DNA of 64,000 nucleotides from positions 11,445,501 to 11,509,500 of the forward strand of contig NZ_JAUSZI010000002.1 of assembly GCF_030817415.1 (NCBI RefSeq), in the 5' to 3' direction. Positions 15,453 to 24,585 of this stretch are shown here, piece after piece. This stretch comes from Streptomyces umbrinus. Its GTDB lineage: Bacteria > Actinomycetota > Actinomycetes > Streptomycetales > Streptomycetaceae. The stretch's first letter is position 1. Every line of letters starts with the position of its first letter. A program made the position numbers and the translations under genes. Under the pieces are notes generated by a model that was given only the letters and a program-made list of their open reading frames with translations, did no database searches and was not told the origin of the DNA.

Positions 15453-18400
15453 TTCCGGGTCTCCGTTCCCGTGGTGGCGGTGATGCCCGCGCGCCTGCGG
15501 TACTCGGCGACCAGCTTCGGCAGGTCGGGGCCGCGCGGTCGGCGTCCAGGGCGGATGTCGGCGCTCAGCGCCTTGTCCTCCTGGATGTGGGCGTTGGGGT
15601 CGAGGGCGATCGCGACGAGTTCGTTGGCCGCGTCGCCGGTGGCCACGCCGTTGGGCCCCCAGTGGAACGGCAGCCCGATCTGGTGGATCGTCCGGCCCTG
15701 CACCGTCAGGGGCGTGATCCGCGCGGTGACCATGACGCGCGCCTCGATCGCGTTGCGGGCCGTGACGATGGTGGCCCATCCCAGGTGCTCCAGACCGCGT
15801 TCGGCGGCCAGTTGCGGGGAGACCTCGCAGAAGAACTCCGGCTGGAGCTCGGAGAGGTAGGGCGACCAGCGGCTCATGCCGCCCGCCGTGAAGTGCTCGG
15901 TGAGACGGTGCGTGGTGACGACGTACGGGAACACCTCAGCACCCTTCTCGTCGCCGCTCGGGTGGTAGCGGTTGCCCTCCCGGGGCATCAACTGCCGTAC
16001 GGGCGACCGCGGTGTCGACGGATGGACGGCGTTGGTGAAGGGCGAGTCCTGCGGTTCGTAGTGGGTGGGGAGCGGGCCGTCCTCCAGGCCCGCGGGGGCG
16101 TACAGCCAGCCCTTGCCGTCGGCCTGCATGATGAACGGGTCGTCGCCGCGCAGGGCGTCCGGCCCGGTCGCGTCGTCGGACGGTACGTGGCCGGGTGCGC
16201 GGTCGGGTACGAAGTCCGGGACGTCGTACCCGGTCCACTTCCCCTCCGCCTCGTCCCACCAGACGTACGCCTTGCGCTCGCTCCACGGCGTGCCGTCCGG
16301 GGCCGCCGAGGCACGGTTGTAGAGGATGCGGCGGTTGGCGGGCCACGCCCAGGCCCATTCGGCGGCCACCCAGTCCTGCTCGGCCCCGGGCTTCCTGAGG
16401 GCGGCCCGGTTGACCCCGTCCGCGTAGACCCCGCAGTAGACCCAGCAGCCGCACCTCGTCGAGCCGTCGTCCTTGAGTTCGGTGTACGCCGAGAGCGGCG
16501 CCCCGTCCGGGCCGTGGCCGTTGATCTCGGCGAGCACGGCGGCGGCGACCGGCTCCTCCAGCGGGCCGTCCACCGGATAGTCCCAGGTCAGATCCTGTAC
16601 GGGCCGGTCCATCGGGTCGGTCGAGGCGGCCAGCTTCGCCCGGATGCGGCGGCCCAGGTGGTACATGAACCACAGGTCGCTGCGGGCGTCGCCCTCCGGC
16701 TCGACGGCCGCGTGATGCCACTGCAGCCAGCGGTTGGTGTTCGTGAAGGAGCCGGACTTCTCGGTGTGGGCGGCGGCCGGGAAGAAGAACACCTCGGTGC
16801 CGATGTCCTGGGTCCGCAGCTCCCCGGTCTCGATCTCCGGGCCGTCCTGCCACCAGGTCGCCGACTCGATGAGGGAGAAGTCGCGCACGACCAGCCACTC
16901 CAGATTGGCCATGCCGAGCCGCTGGAGCCGCGTGTTGGCCGAGCCCACCGCAGGGTTCTCACCCATCAGGAAGTAGCCCTTGCAGATGCCGTCCAGCTGG
17001 GCCATCACTGTGTCGTAGGTGGCGTGGGAGCCGGTCAGGCGTGGCAGGTGGTCGAAGCAGAAGTCGTTGTCGGCGGTGGCCGCGTCGCCGTAGTACGCCT
17101 TGAGGAGGCTGACGAAGTACGCCCGCATGTTGCCCCAGAAGCCCTTGTCGGTGCGGCTGGCCTCGATGAACGCGTCCAGGTCCTCGTGCGCGTGGGCGTG
17201 CGGCATGGGGAGGTAGCCGGGCAGCAGGTTGTAGAGGGTGGGGATGTCGCTGGAGCCCTGGATGGAGGCGTGGCCGCGGAGCGCCTGGATGCCGCCGCCG
17301 GGCCGGCCGATGTTCCCGAGCAGCAGCTGGAGCACGCTCGCGGCACGGATGTACTGTGCGCCGACCGAGTGCTGGGTCCAGCCGACCGCGTACGCGAACG
17401 CGCTGGTCCGTTCGCGGCCCGAGTTCGAGGTCAGGTCCTCGCACACCCGCAGGAAGGTCGCACGCGGCACGCCGCAGACCTCCTCCACCAACTCCGGGGT
17501 GTAGCGGGCGTAGTGGCGCTTGAGGATCTGGTAGACGCAGCGCGGGTGGCGCAGTGTCTCGTCCCGGGGCGCCCGGCCCCCGGTGGGCGCCCCGCCCGAA
17601 CCGTGCGTCTCGGGTCCGCCGGAGCCGCGGACACGCTCCTCGTACTGCTCGTCGACCTCTCCCGTGGGCTGCTGTACGGCCACGCCCTCGTACTGCCAGC
17701 TCGACGGGTCGTAGTGGTGCTTGTCCTCGTCCAGACCGGAGAAGACGCCGTCGAGATCCTCCGTGTCGCGGAAGTCCTCGCTGACCAGGGTCGCGGCGTT
17801 GGTGTAGTTGAGGACGTACTCCCGGAAGTCCTTCCCCTCGGTCAGGACGTGGTTGATGATCCCGCCCAGGAACGCGATGTCGCTGCCGGCCCGGATCGGC
17901 ACGTGCAGATCGGCCAGCGCGCTGGTGCGGGTGAAACGCGGGTCGACGTGGATGATCCGCGCCCCGCGCGCCTTGGCCTCCATCACCCACTGGAAGCCGA
18001 CGGGGTGGGCCTCGGCGAAGTTCGAGCCCTGGATGACGATGCAGTCGGCGTGCTGGAGATCCTGCATGAAGGTGGTGGCGCCGCCTCGCCCGAAGGAGGT
18101 GCCGAGCCCGGCGACCGTGGAGCTGTGGCAGACCCGGGCCTGGTTCTCCACCTGGACCACGCCGAGGCCCGTGAGGAGCTTCTTGATGAGGTAGTTCTCC
18201 TCGTTGTCGAGCGTTGCGCCGCCCAGGCTGGCGATGCCGAGGGTGCGCGCGGTGCGCAGCCCGTCCGACTCCCACTCCCAGGTCCGCCGCCGCGTCTCGA
18301 CCACCCGCTCGGCCACCATGTTCATGGCGGTCTCCAGGTCCAGGGGCTCCCAGTCGGTGGCGTACGGCCGCCGGTACAGCACCTGGTGGCGGCGCGCAGA

Positions 18401-18694
18401 GCCCGTGGTGAGCTGGAGCGTGGCCGAGCCCTTGGGGCAGAGCCGGCCCCGACTGATGGGCGAATCAGGATCGCCCTCGATCTGGACGACTTTGTCGTCC
18501 TTGACGTAGATCTGCTGGCCGCAGCCCACCGCGCAGTAGGGGCAGACGGAACTCACCACCCGGTCGGCCGTGTCCGTGCGGGGCCTCAGCTGCTCGGTGC
18601 GCGCCGACATGGCGGCCCAGCCACGGCCCAGCGGGTCGGATCCGGTGAGCTGACGGAAGGCGGGCCAGTCACTGATCCAGGTACGTACACCCAT
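15449..18694 (-). CDS. formate dehydrogenase alpha subunit (molybdopterin, Cys type)
   Basis: A 1,081-residue molybdopterin oxidoreductase. The N-terminal 4Fe-4S motif is VCPYCAVGC at residues 50-58, followed by GRLCPKG. RVCHSSTVAG near residue 190 places a cysteine where FDH-N of E. coli has selenocysteine, and the following SFGRGGAT and NFAEAHPVGFQW are diagnostic of FdnG/FdoG. There is no internal stop, so no selenocysteine is used. No twin-arginine signal is seen at the chosen ATG (18694), which gives an N-terminus (MGVRTWISDWPAFRQL) common in actinobacterial homologues; the location is thus probably cytoplasmic. It oxidises formate to CO2, with electrons leaving through the next two genes. 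Confidence 0.95.
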   Translation of the reverse strand: MGVRTWISDWPAFRQLTGSDPLGRGWAAMSARTEQLRPRTDTADRVVSSVCPYCAVGCGQQIYVKDDKVVQIEGDPDSPISRGRLCPKGSATLQLTTGSARRHQVLYRRPYATDWEPLDLETAMNMVAERVVETRRRTWEWESDGLRTARTLGIASLGGATLDNEENYLIKKLLTGLGVVQVENQARVCHSSTVAGLGTSFGRGGATTFMQDLQHADCIVIQGSNFAEAHPVGFQWVMEAKARGARIIHVDPRFTRTSALADLHVPIRAGSDIAFLGGIINHVLTEGKDFREYVLNYTNAATLVSEDFRDTEDLDGVFSGLDEDKHHYDPSSWQYEGVAVQQPTGEVDEQYEERVRGSGGPETHGSGGAPTGGRAPRDETLRHPRCVYQILKRHYARYTPELVEEVCGVPRATFLRVCEDLTSNSGRERTSAFAYAVGWTQHSVGAQYIRAASVLQLLLGNIGRPGGGIQALRGHASIQGSSDIPTLYNLLPGYLPMPHAHAHEDLDAFIEASRTDKGFWGNMRAYFVSLLKAYYGDAATADNDFCFDHLPRLTGSHATYDTVMAQLDGICKGYFLMGENPAVGSANTRLQRLGMANLEWLVVRDFSLIESATWWQDGPEIETGELRTQDIGTEVFFFPAAAHTEKSGSFTNTNRWLQWHHAAVEPEGDARSDLWFMYHLGRRIRAKLAASTDPMDRPVQDLTWDYPVDGPLEEPVAAAVLAEINGHGPDGAPLSAYTELKDDGSTRCGCWVYCGVYADGVNRAALRKPGAEQDWVAAEWAWAWPANRRILYNRASAAPDGTPWSERKAYVWWDEAEGKWTGYDVPDFVPDRAPGHVPSDDATGPDALRGDDPFIMQADGKGWLYAPAGLEDGPLPTHYEPQDSPFTNAVHPSTPRSPVRQLMPREGNRYHPSGDEKGAEVFPYVVTTHRLTEHFTAGGMSRWSPYLSELQPEFFCEVSPQLAAERGLEHLGWATIVTARNAIEARVMVTARITPLTVQGRTIHQIGLPFHWGPNGVATGDAANELVAIALDPNAHIQEDKALSADIRPGRRPRGPDLPKLVAEYRRRAGITATTGTETRK

Positions 18695-18926
18695 GGCGCG
18701 TCCTCTCGGCGGCTGGGGTCTCCGATGTCGGTGGTGGGCGTCGTTTCCAGACTGGCCCACCCGGGCGGGCATGGCGCGCGGAGCGTCAGCCGGGCGGTTC
18801 GTGGGGCAAGGGCGTCTCCCAACGGGGGTGCTGGACGCCGGCCGGACCGCGGGTACCCAGGACGAGGCTCGCCACGCAGGGCCGGTCGGATCCTTTCTCC
18901 CTCGCAACGGTCTGCCCGGGCACGGT

Positions 18927-20948
18927 CTACAGCGCGTCCCTGGGGACCGACTCGTTCCAGGTGCGCGAGGCGACGCGTTGGCCGCTCTCGTAGGCGTCCA
19001 GCGTGGCGTTGACGTGGAACGTCTCGGCGTCGCAGGTCAACGTCGTGCTCGTGCGGACCTGTACGTCCCAGCCCTTGCGCCGGAAACTCATGGTCCACGT
19101 CACCTCACCGGCCGGTGAGGTGACGTCGTCGGCGACCGAGGTGTACCGCTCGTGGGCACGGCAGCCGACGTCCAGGTCCATCGCGTCGAAGTGGACCGTG
19201 CCACGGTCCTTGACGATGTTCAGCGCCGCGCCGTAGTCGACCAGGTCGCGGCTGACCTCCCAGCGCTGTTCGGGCGGTGTCACTCGGGTCGTCGTGATGG
19301 GGGCTGTGCCCTCGGGTGCCTCGAAGGGGGCCGACGTGTCCGGTTCGTCAGCCGGGCGGACCGGCAGGACGAGGCGACACGGCTGCTCGTACACCGTAAG
19401 GAGCGCGGGCCGTGGCGGTGGCCAGGCCAACGGCCAGTACGACGTGGACAGGGAAAGCCGTACCCGGTGGCCGGGCGGGAATGCCTGCGCCACGCCGTTC
19501 AGGTGGAGTGTGGCCCGGTGGCGTCGGCCCGGTTCCAAGGGCGCCGGTTCGTCCGTGCTGTCCCGGCGGGTGAGGTTGAGGACGCCGTAGGTGACCCGGG
19601 TGGCGCTGCCGTCCGGGGCCACGTCCGACAGCCGGGCGGCCACCATGGCCACAGGTTGGTTCGCGCTCACCTCGAGTTCGACGCGTGGGGCTCCGAGGAT
19701 CTCCAGCCTGTCCGTCAAGGGCTCGGTCTCGTAGACCAGGGAGCCACCGTCCTCCTCGCGCTGGTCGTAGGGCAGGTCCGGCGGGGCGTTGTAGGAGGCC
19801 CACTTTCCGGCGAACTGGCCCACGGACAGGGGAGAGCGCAGCGTCTGGCTCTTCCCGTCGTCGGGGGCCTGGTCCTCGGCGGTGAGGTGGCGGGAGCGCA
19901 GCGCATACGCGGTGTCGTGCACGTGCCGCGAGGGCCAGGTGAGTTCGCCGACCCACCGGCCGGGGCGATCCTCGTACGAGGTGGACGGCGGAACACTGTC
20001 CTGCATCCACGCCCGGAGCATTGGACCGTCCATCGCCCCGTTGTCGGCCCCCTTCAGCCAGTGGTCCCACCAGCGCACCACTTCCTGGAGGTAGCCGATG
20101 GCGGGTCCGGGCTCGCCCAGGTGCGGGTACTTGTGGGACCAGGGGCCGATCAGCCCCTTGCGCGGCACGTCCAGGTGGGCGAGCAGACGGGTCACCGCGT
20201 TGGAGTATCCGTCGGCCCAGCCGCTGGAGGCGAGGACGGGGCAGCGTACGGCGGCGTAGTCCTCGCACACCGACGCGTGCCGCCAGTAGCTGTCGCGGCG
20301 CTGGTGCCGCAGCCAGTTGAGGACCCACGGCTGGGCGGTATCCAGACGCTCGTGCCACATCTCGCGCCAGCGCTCGCCGACCGCGGACGGGTCCGGCGGG
20401 CACGTTGCGTAGGCGAACATGGTGCCCGCTTCGGCGAGGTTGTCGGACAGCATCGCGCCGCCCATGTAATGCATGTCGTCGGAGTAACGGTCGTCGGTGA
20501 ACGAGGAGATGACGATGGCCCGCAGACTCGCGGGGCGCCGAGCGGCCACTTGCAGCGCCGCGAACGCGCCCCAGGAAATGCCCATCATCCCGGTCGTGCC
20601 GTCACACCAGGGCTGCGCGGCCAGCCAGTCGAGCACCGCCTCCGCGTCGCTCTGCTCGACTTCCAGGTACTCGTCGGTGAGTAGACCCTCGGAGTCACCG
20701 GTACCACGCAGGTCGACGCGGACACACGCGTAGCCGTGCCCGGCGATGTAGGGGTGGTGGATCGAGTCCCGGACCGAACTCAGATCGCCCTTGCGGTACG
20801 GGATGTACTCCAGGATCGCCGGGACGGGGCAGTCGTCCGAGGACACCGGGCGCCAGACGCGTGCCGAGAGGTGGACGCCGTCCGGCATCGGGATCCTGAC
20901 GTGGTCCTCTTGCCTGGTGGTGTGCGGGAGGTTCTCGATGTATCGCAT
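18927..20948 (-). CDS. CocE/NonD family hydrolase (peptidase S15-like)
   Basis: A 673-residue alpha/beta hydrolase. The nucleophile elbow is GISWG with Ser near residue 125; the acid and histidine are likely in SSGWADGYSNA and IGPWSHKYPHLGEPG. The C-terminal third is the beta-rich jelly roll of X-Pro dipeptidyl-peptidase and cocaine-esterase proteins (PPGHRVRLSLSTSYWPL). A further 100 or so residues after the usual end contain a repeat-like beta region. It lies seven bases after the ATP-grasp gene and is probably co-transcribed with it. It may hydrolyse an amide or ester made by, or related to, the ligase upstream; the substrate is unknown. Confidence 0.88.
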   Translation of the reverse strand: MRYIENLPHTTRQEDHVRIPMPDGVHLSARVWRPVSSDDCPVPAILEYIPYRKGDLSSVRDSIHHPYIAGHGYACVRVDLRGTGDSEGLLTDEYLEVEQSDAEAVLDWLAAQPWCDGTTGMMGISWGAFAALQVAARRPASLRAIVISSFTDDRYSDDMHYMGGAMLSDNLAEAGTMFAYATCPPDPSAVGERWREMWHERLDTAQPWVLNWLRHQRRDSYWRHASVCEDYAAVRCPVLASSGWADGYSNAVTRLLAHLDVPRKGLIGPWSHKYPHLGEPGPAIGYLQEVVRWWDHWLKGADNGAMDGPMLRAWMQDSVPPSTSYEDRPGRWVGELTWPSRHVHDTAYALRSRHLTAEDQAPDDGKSQTLRSPLSVGQFAGKWASYNAPPDLPYDQREEDGGSLVYETEPLTDRLEILGAPRVELEVSANQPVAMVAARLSDVAPDGSATRVTYGVLNLTRRDSTDEPAPLEPGRRHRATLHLNGVAQAFPPGHRVRLSLSTSYWPLAWPPPRPALLTVYEQPCRLVLPVRPADEPDTSAPFEAPEGTAPITTTRVTPPEQRWEVSRDLVDYGAALNIVKDRGTVHFDAMDLDVGCRAHERYTSVADDVTSPAGEVTWTMSFRRKGWDVQVRTSTTLTCDAETFHVNATLDAYESGQRVASRTWNESVPRDAL

Positions 20949-20955
20949 GCGTCTC

Positions 20956-22278
20956 TCAGGTTGTGCGGTCGGTCGTGCGATCGGTCCTACGGCCGGTCGT
21001 CTGGTCGAAGGCGAGTCGTAGCGCGGCGACACAGCGGTCGTACTTCTCGCGCAGTTCGTGCTCGTCGGCACCGCCGGTGAAGATGTGCGCCACCTCGTAG
21101 CTGTAACTGTCCTGCTGGTCGACGTCCGACAGGTGTTGCCCCTCGTCGGGCACGACGTCGATCCGGACGCCGGGTATCTCCTTCTCGATGCGGGCCAGTT
21201 CTTCGGGCGGCGGCACCTCGCGTACGACGCCGTCGGTGAACCAGCGGTGGTACCACTTGGCGGCCAGGGCATGCGGGCCCTGCCGGAACGGCATGGCCGG
21301 ATCCTCGCCCAGGGCGAGGGCGAGCATGCAGTGGTGGTTGGGCACGCCGTCGACGTAGGCGAAGAGTTCCGCGTGCGACTGGGAGTGGCGGGGGTTGATC
21401 TCCAGGATCGAGATCCTGTCGGTGGCCGGATCGTAGAAGAACTCGATGCTGAAGGTCGCCTGCCGCCAGCCGATGCGTCGCATGACCCGTTGTGACACCT
21501 CGCGCAGGCGCTGCTGCACCGGATCGGGCAGGGCCGAGGGGTACTGGTGGCGCAGGAAGCTGGTGGAATCCGGGTAGTTGATCGAGTCGAGAACGCCGTA
21601 CACGGTGATCTCGCCGTCGTGCTCGTACCCCTCGACCGCGACCTGGACCCCGTTGAGCGTCTCCTCGGCGAGGCAGACCCGGCCGCCGACCCCGGCCATC
21701 TCCTGCGGCAGGTCGAGCTGGTCCAGGATGTACTCGAAGGGGCGGCCGACGCGGTGGATTCCCTGGCCGATGTGTTCCACGGCCGAGCTGAATTCCTCCA
21801 TGTCCCCTACCCCGTAGGCGAGTTCGGAGGAGTACGACAGCGCCGGCTTGAGCCACATAGGAAAGCGCACACCCTCCGGCGGCTGCGGGTCGGCCGTGTC
21901 GAGATCCACCCGGCCGAAGCGTGGATGCTCCGTGGCGACCTCCTGCTGCACGAGACGGCTCCAGTACTTGTGCTCGCACTTGACCACCGATTCCAGACTG
22001 GTGGCGCGCGTCCCGTATTCCTTTCCGAGTAGCGCGACCAGCGTGCTCACCGGGAAGTCCCAGTAGCCGACGATCGCGTCGACCGGTCCGTCGAAGCCGT
22101 CCAGCACGCTCCGGGCCCGGTCGAGCAGATCCGGTACGGCCACCTCGCCGTGCTGGAGCTCCTGGATGGTCAGGAGGCGGTGGAAGCACAGCTCTTCGGC
22201 GCGGGGGACGGCCCGGAAGGTCCGCAGATTGGCCTCGTCGAGACCGACGACGAATACGTTGCGGGGGCGTGGGCTCAC
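20956..22278 (-). CDS. ATP-grasp domain ligase-like protein
   Basis: A 440-residue protein with an N-terminal Rossmann-like part (NVFVVGLDEANLRTF) and a carboxylate-amine-ligase ATP-grasp fold. LKPALSYSSELAYGVG looks like the ATP-clamping strand, VEGYEHDGEITVYGVL the central sheet, and SIEFFYDPATDRISILEINP with RHSQSHAE the metal-binding end. The GTG at 22278 was chosen because GGAG stands about eight bases upstream. Such enzymes join a carboxylate to an amine through an acyl phosphate. The pairing with a CocE hydrolase suggests a small biosynthetic or salvage pathway, but neither substrate can be inferred. Confidence 0.85.
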   Translation of the reverse strand: MSPRPRNVFVVGLDEANLRTFRAVPRAEELCFHRLLTIQELQHGEVAVPDLLDRARSVLDGFDGPVDAIVGYWDFPVSTLVALLGKEYGTRATSLESVVKCEHKYWSRLVQQEVATEHPRFGRVDLDTADPQPPEGVRFPMWLKPALSYSSELAYGVGDMEEFSSAVEHIGQGIHRVGRPFEYILDQLDLPQEMAGVGGRVCLAEETLNGVQVAVEGYEHDGEITVYGVLDSINYPDSTSFLRHQYPSALPDPVQQRLREVSQRVMRRIGWRQATFSIEFFYDPATDRISILEINPRHSQSHAELFAYVDGVPNHHCMLALALGEDPAMPFRQGPHALAAKWYHRWFTDGVVREVPPPEELARIEKEIPGVRIDVVPDEGQHLSDVDQQDSYSYEVAHIFTGGADEHELREKYDRCVAALRLAFDQTTGRRTDRTTDRTT

Positions 22279-22492
22279 TGACGGCTCCAGGGGTCGGTGT
22301 ACGGAACCTGCGAGTACCCGCAAGACGATCCGGCATACGGCGAGAGCCCCAACGGTGTCACCCCGGGCTTGTTGCGCGCACCAGGAGTCTCAGTACCCGG
22401 AGCACGAGTACGGCAAGGGAGAACCACCCGGAACCCGCACCGCGAACGTCCCACAACGGCTCACGTGAGGGCTTCTGGATCACGGGTACTCG

Positions 22493-23551
22493 GTGTTCAT
22501 GCATGCCACATCACGAGAGCCGACCCTGCCGTCCGCTCGTGGTCGGATCTCAGCAGCGATCATCGAATATCTGTGCAGTACGGGACCACTTCCGAACAGC
22601 AAGGAGATTTCCGCCGTCACCCCGCTCGGAGACGATCTCCAGCTCGCCCTGTACATCTGTTACGAGCTGCACTACCGGGGGTTCGCCGACGTCGATGCCG
22701 ACCGCGAGTGGGACCCCGACCTGCTCAAGGTCCGGGCAGCCCTGGAACAGTCGTTTCTCAGGACTCTCCGCGATGCCGCTCCCGTGCACAAGCACGCCGA
22801 CGAGGCACTGGACGAGCTGCTCGTCGAACCCGTCGAAGGTTGGGGCGTCAGCCACTTCCTGCGGGACGAGGGAGAACTGTGGCAGGTGCGTGAGTACGCT
22901 GCCCAGCGCTCGCTCTACCACCTCAAGGAAGCCGATCCGCACGCCTGGGTGCTGCCCCGGTTGTGGGGTCGGGCAAAGGCGGGAATGGCGGCCGTGGAGT
23001 TCGACGAGTTCGGCGGAGGCCGTGCGGATCGCGTGCATGCCCGCTTGTTCGCCGCGCTGATGGCCGACCTGGACCTGGACACCGCGTATGGGCACTATCT
23101 CGAGGCGACCGGTGCTGAGGCTCTCGCCGTCGTGAACCTGATGTCCCTCTTCGGCCTTCACCGCGCCCTGCGAGGGGCTCTGGTGGGACATTTCGCCACC
23201 GTCGAGATCACCTCGTCGCCGGGTTCACGTCGCCTCGCCCAGGCCATGCGGCGCACCGGCGCAGGACCGGCCGCCGAGCACTTCTACGACGAACACGTCG
23301 AGGCCGACGCCGTGCACGAACAGGTCGTCCGCCGGGATGTCGTAGCGGGTCTGCTCGAAGAGGAGCCCCACCTCGACAGCGATGTCGCCTTCGGTGTGGA
23401 CGCCACCACCCATCTCGAAGACCGCCTCGCCGAACGCCTTCTCGGTGCGTGGCGGGCCGGGGAGTCGTCACTGCGCATACCTGTGCGATCGGTGTTCCGA
23501 CCACGAACAGGTTCTGCCGCATCCACGGGAACCGGAGACGAACCCCGATGA
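22493..23551 (+). CDS. iron-containing redox enzyme, haem-oxygenase-like (HDO) family
   Basis: A 352-residue helical protein. The C-terminal two thirds contain the di-iron haem-oxygenase-like pattern: E at VEFDEFGGGRADRVHARLF, and YDEHVEADAVHEQVV with the second E/D-x-x-H set. Proteins of this family (PF14518 type) use a di-iron centre for oxygen-dependent oxidation or cleavage. The start is taken at GTG 22493, with ATG 22499 as an alternative. It is the first gene of a three-gene operon divergent from the ATP-grasp gene, and its stop overlaps the methyltransferase ATG (ATGA). Confidence 0.85.
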   Translation: MFMHATSREPTLPSARGRISAAIIEYLCSTGPLPNSKEISAVTPLGDDLQLALYICYELHYRGFADVDADREWDPDLLKVRAALEQSFLRTLRDAAPVHKHADEALDELLVEPVEGWGVSHFLRDEGELWQVREYAAQRSLYHLKEADPHAWVLPRLWGRAKAGMAAVEFDEFGGGRADRVHARLFAALMADLDLDTAYGHYLEATGAEALAVVNLMSLFGLHRALRGALVGHFATVEITSSPGSRRLAQAMRRTGAGPAAEHFYDEHVEADAVHEQVVRRDVVAGLLEEEPHLDSDVAFGVDATTHLEDRLAERLLGAWRAGESSLRIPVRSVFRPRTGSAASTGTGDEPR

Positions 23552-24201
23552 CCATGGTCACTCTGCCCGGCGTCTACACCCCTCAGGACGACACCGACCT
23601 GCTCGTCCGATTCCTGCACGATGAATTCCTTCCCCCGCACGCGGAAGTCCTCGACGTGGGTACGGGAACAGGTGCCGTCGCTCTGGTTGCAGCGCGGCTC
23701 GGCACCCGTGTCACGGCGATTGACATCTCCTGGCGAGCGGCTCTGAACGCCAAGGTCAACGCGCTACTCGCCCGTCTCCCGATCCGAGTCGAACGCGGTG
23801 ACCTGCTGGCTCCGGTGTCGGGCCGGTCCTTCGACCTCATCCTGTCCAACCCGCCGTATGTGCCGGCACCCACCGGCGCGTGCCCCCGGCGGGGCATGGC
23901 GCGGGCCTGGGACGCGGGGCACGACGGCCGTCTCGTGCTGGACCGGATCTGCCAGGACGCACCCGGGCTCCTGAGGCCCGGCGGCGTGCTGCTCGTGGTG
24001 CAGTCCGCGCTGAGTGGCCCGGAAGAGTCGCTGCGGCGGTTGCGGATGGCGGGCCTGCGCGCCGGAATCGTGGAACACCGCAGCGTCGCCTTCGGTCCCG
24101 TCCTGCGCTCCCGCAGCGGCTGGCTGCGCGACCGCGGCCTGATCGAAGGCGACGCCGAGAAGGAAGAGCTGGTGATCATTCGTGCCGTACGACCCGGATG
24201 A
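23548..24201 (+). CDS. HemK2/MTQ2-type methyltransferase
   Basis: A 217-residue class I SAM-dependent methyltransferase. VLDVGTGTG at residues 34-42 binds SAM and SNPPY at 100-104 is the catalytic motif of amide-nitrogen methylases such as HemK, PrmC and MTQ2. Its length and the lack of an N-terminal helical domain fit the MTQ2 subgroup rather than PrmC. In related proteins the target is a glutamine in a release factor, but in this operon the target could be different. It is coupled at both ends: its ATG overlaps the HDO stop and the next gene starts before its stop. Confidence 0.88.
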   Translation: MTMVTLPGVYTPQDDTDLLVRFLHDEFLPPHAEVLDVGTGTGAVALVAARLGTRVTAIDISWRAALNAKVNALLARLPIRVERGDLLAPVSGRSFDLILSNPPYVPAPTGACPRRGMARAWDAGHDGRLVLDRICQDAPGLLRPGGVLLVVQSALSGPEESLRRLRMAGLRAGIVEHRSVAFGPVLRSRSGWLRDRGLIEGDAEKEELVIIRAVRPG

Positions 24202-24418
24202 ACGGCGCTGCCGCATGGTGGCCCAGCGCGCGGGGCCACTGCTGGTCGAAGGACCTGTGGACGTCACACTGGAGGATGGCACCATCGTGTCGTCCGACCG
24301 GTTCTGTGTCGCCCTGTGCACCTGTCGACGCAGCCGCACCTACCCGTGGTGCGACACCAGTCACCGCACGTCCGGGCGGCCGAGGCAGCCGGACGGCGGA
24401 GCCTCCTGCGACTCCTGA
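24182..24418 (+). CDS. CDGSH iron-sulphur domain protein
   Basis: A 78-residue protein with the CDGSH-type cluster motif CTCRRSRTYPWCDTSH at residues 46-61. The three cysteines (46, 48, 57) and the histidine (61) bind one 2Fe-2S cluster; the usual CDGSH is CDTSH here. Such small proteins hold a labile, redox-active cluster. The GTG at 24182 lies inside the end of the methyltransferase gene (20-base overlap), so translation is coupled. It is the last gene of the HDO/methyltransferase operon. Confidence 0.92.
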   Translation: MPYDPDERRCRMVAQRAGPLLVEGPVDVTLEDGTIVSSDRFCVALCTCRRSRTYPWCDTSHRTSGRPRQPDGGASCDS

Positions 24419-24585
24419 ATCCTTCGACAGCCTGTGGAGCCGCGCACCGAGGTGGACCCACGGCCCGGAGGTGGCGGCAGTGAAGCACCCAGGGTGATCC
24501 GGCGCGGGCCGTGCAGAGGAGACTGCTGTCCTGAGCCGTTGGCCGAGACGCGGTGTTTGGTCGTACGAGGCGTCTCTACGGCGGG

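Noticed and set aside
15449..18694. Selenocysteine use in the formate dehydrogenase
   Set aside because: The active-site position is a normal cysteine codon and there is no in-frame stop.
15377..19012. A 1,211-codon open frame on the plus strand
   Set aside because: It is antisense to the formate dehydrogenase genes, whose motifs and overlaps are clear; high GC content leaves the opposite strand open.
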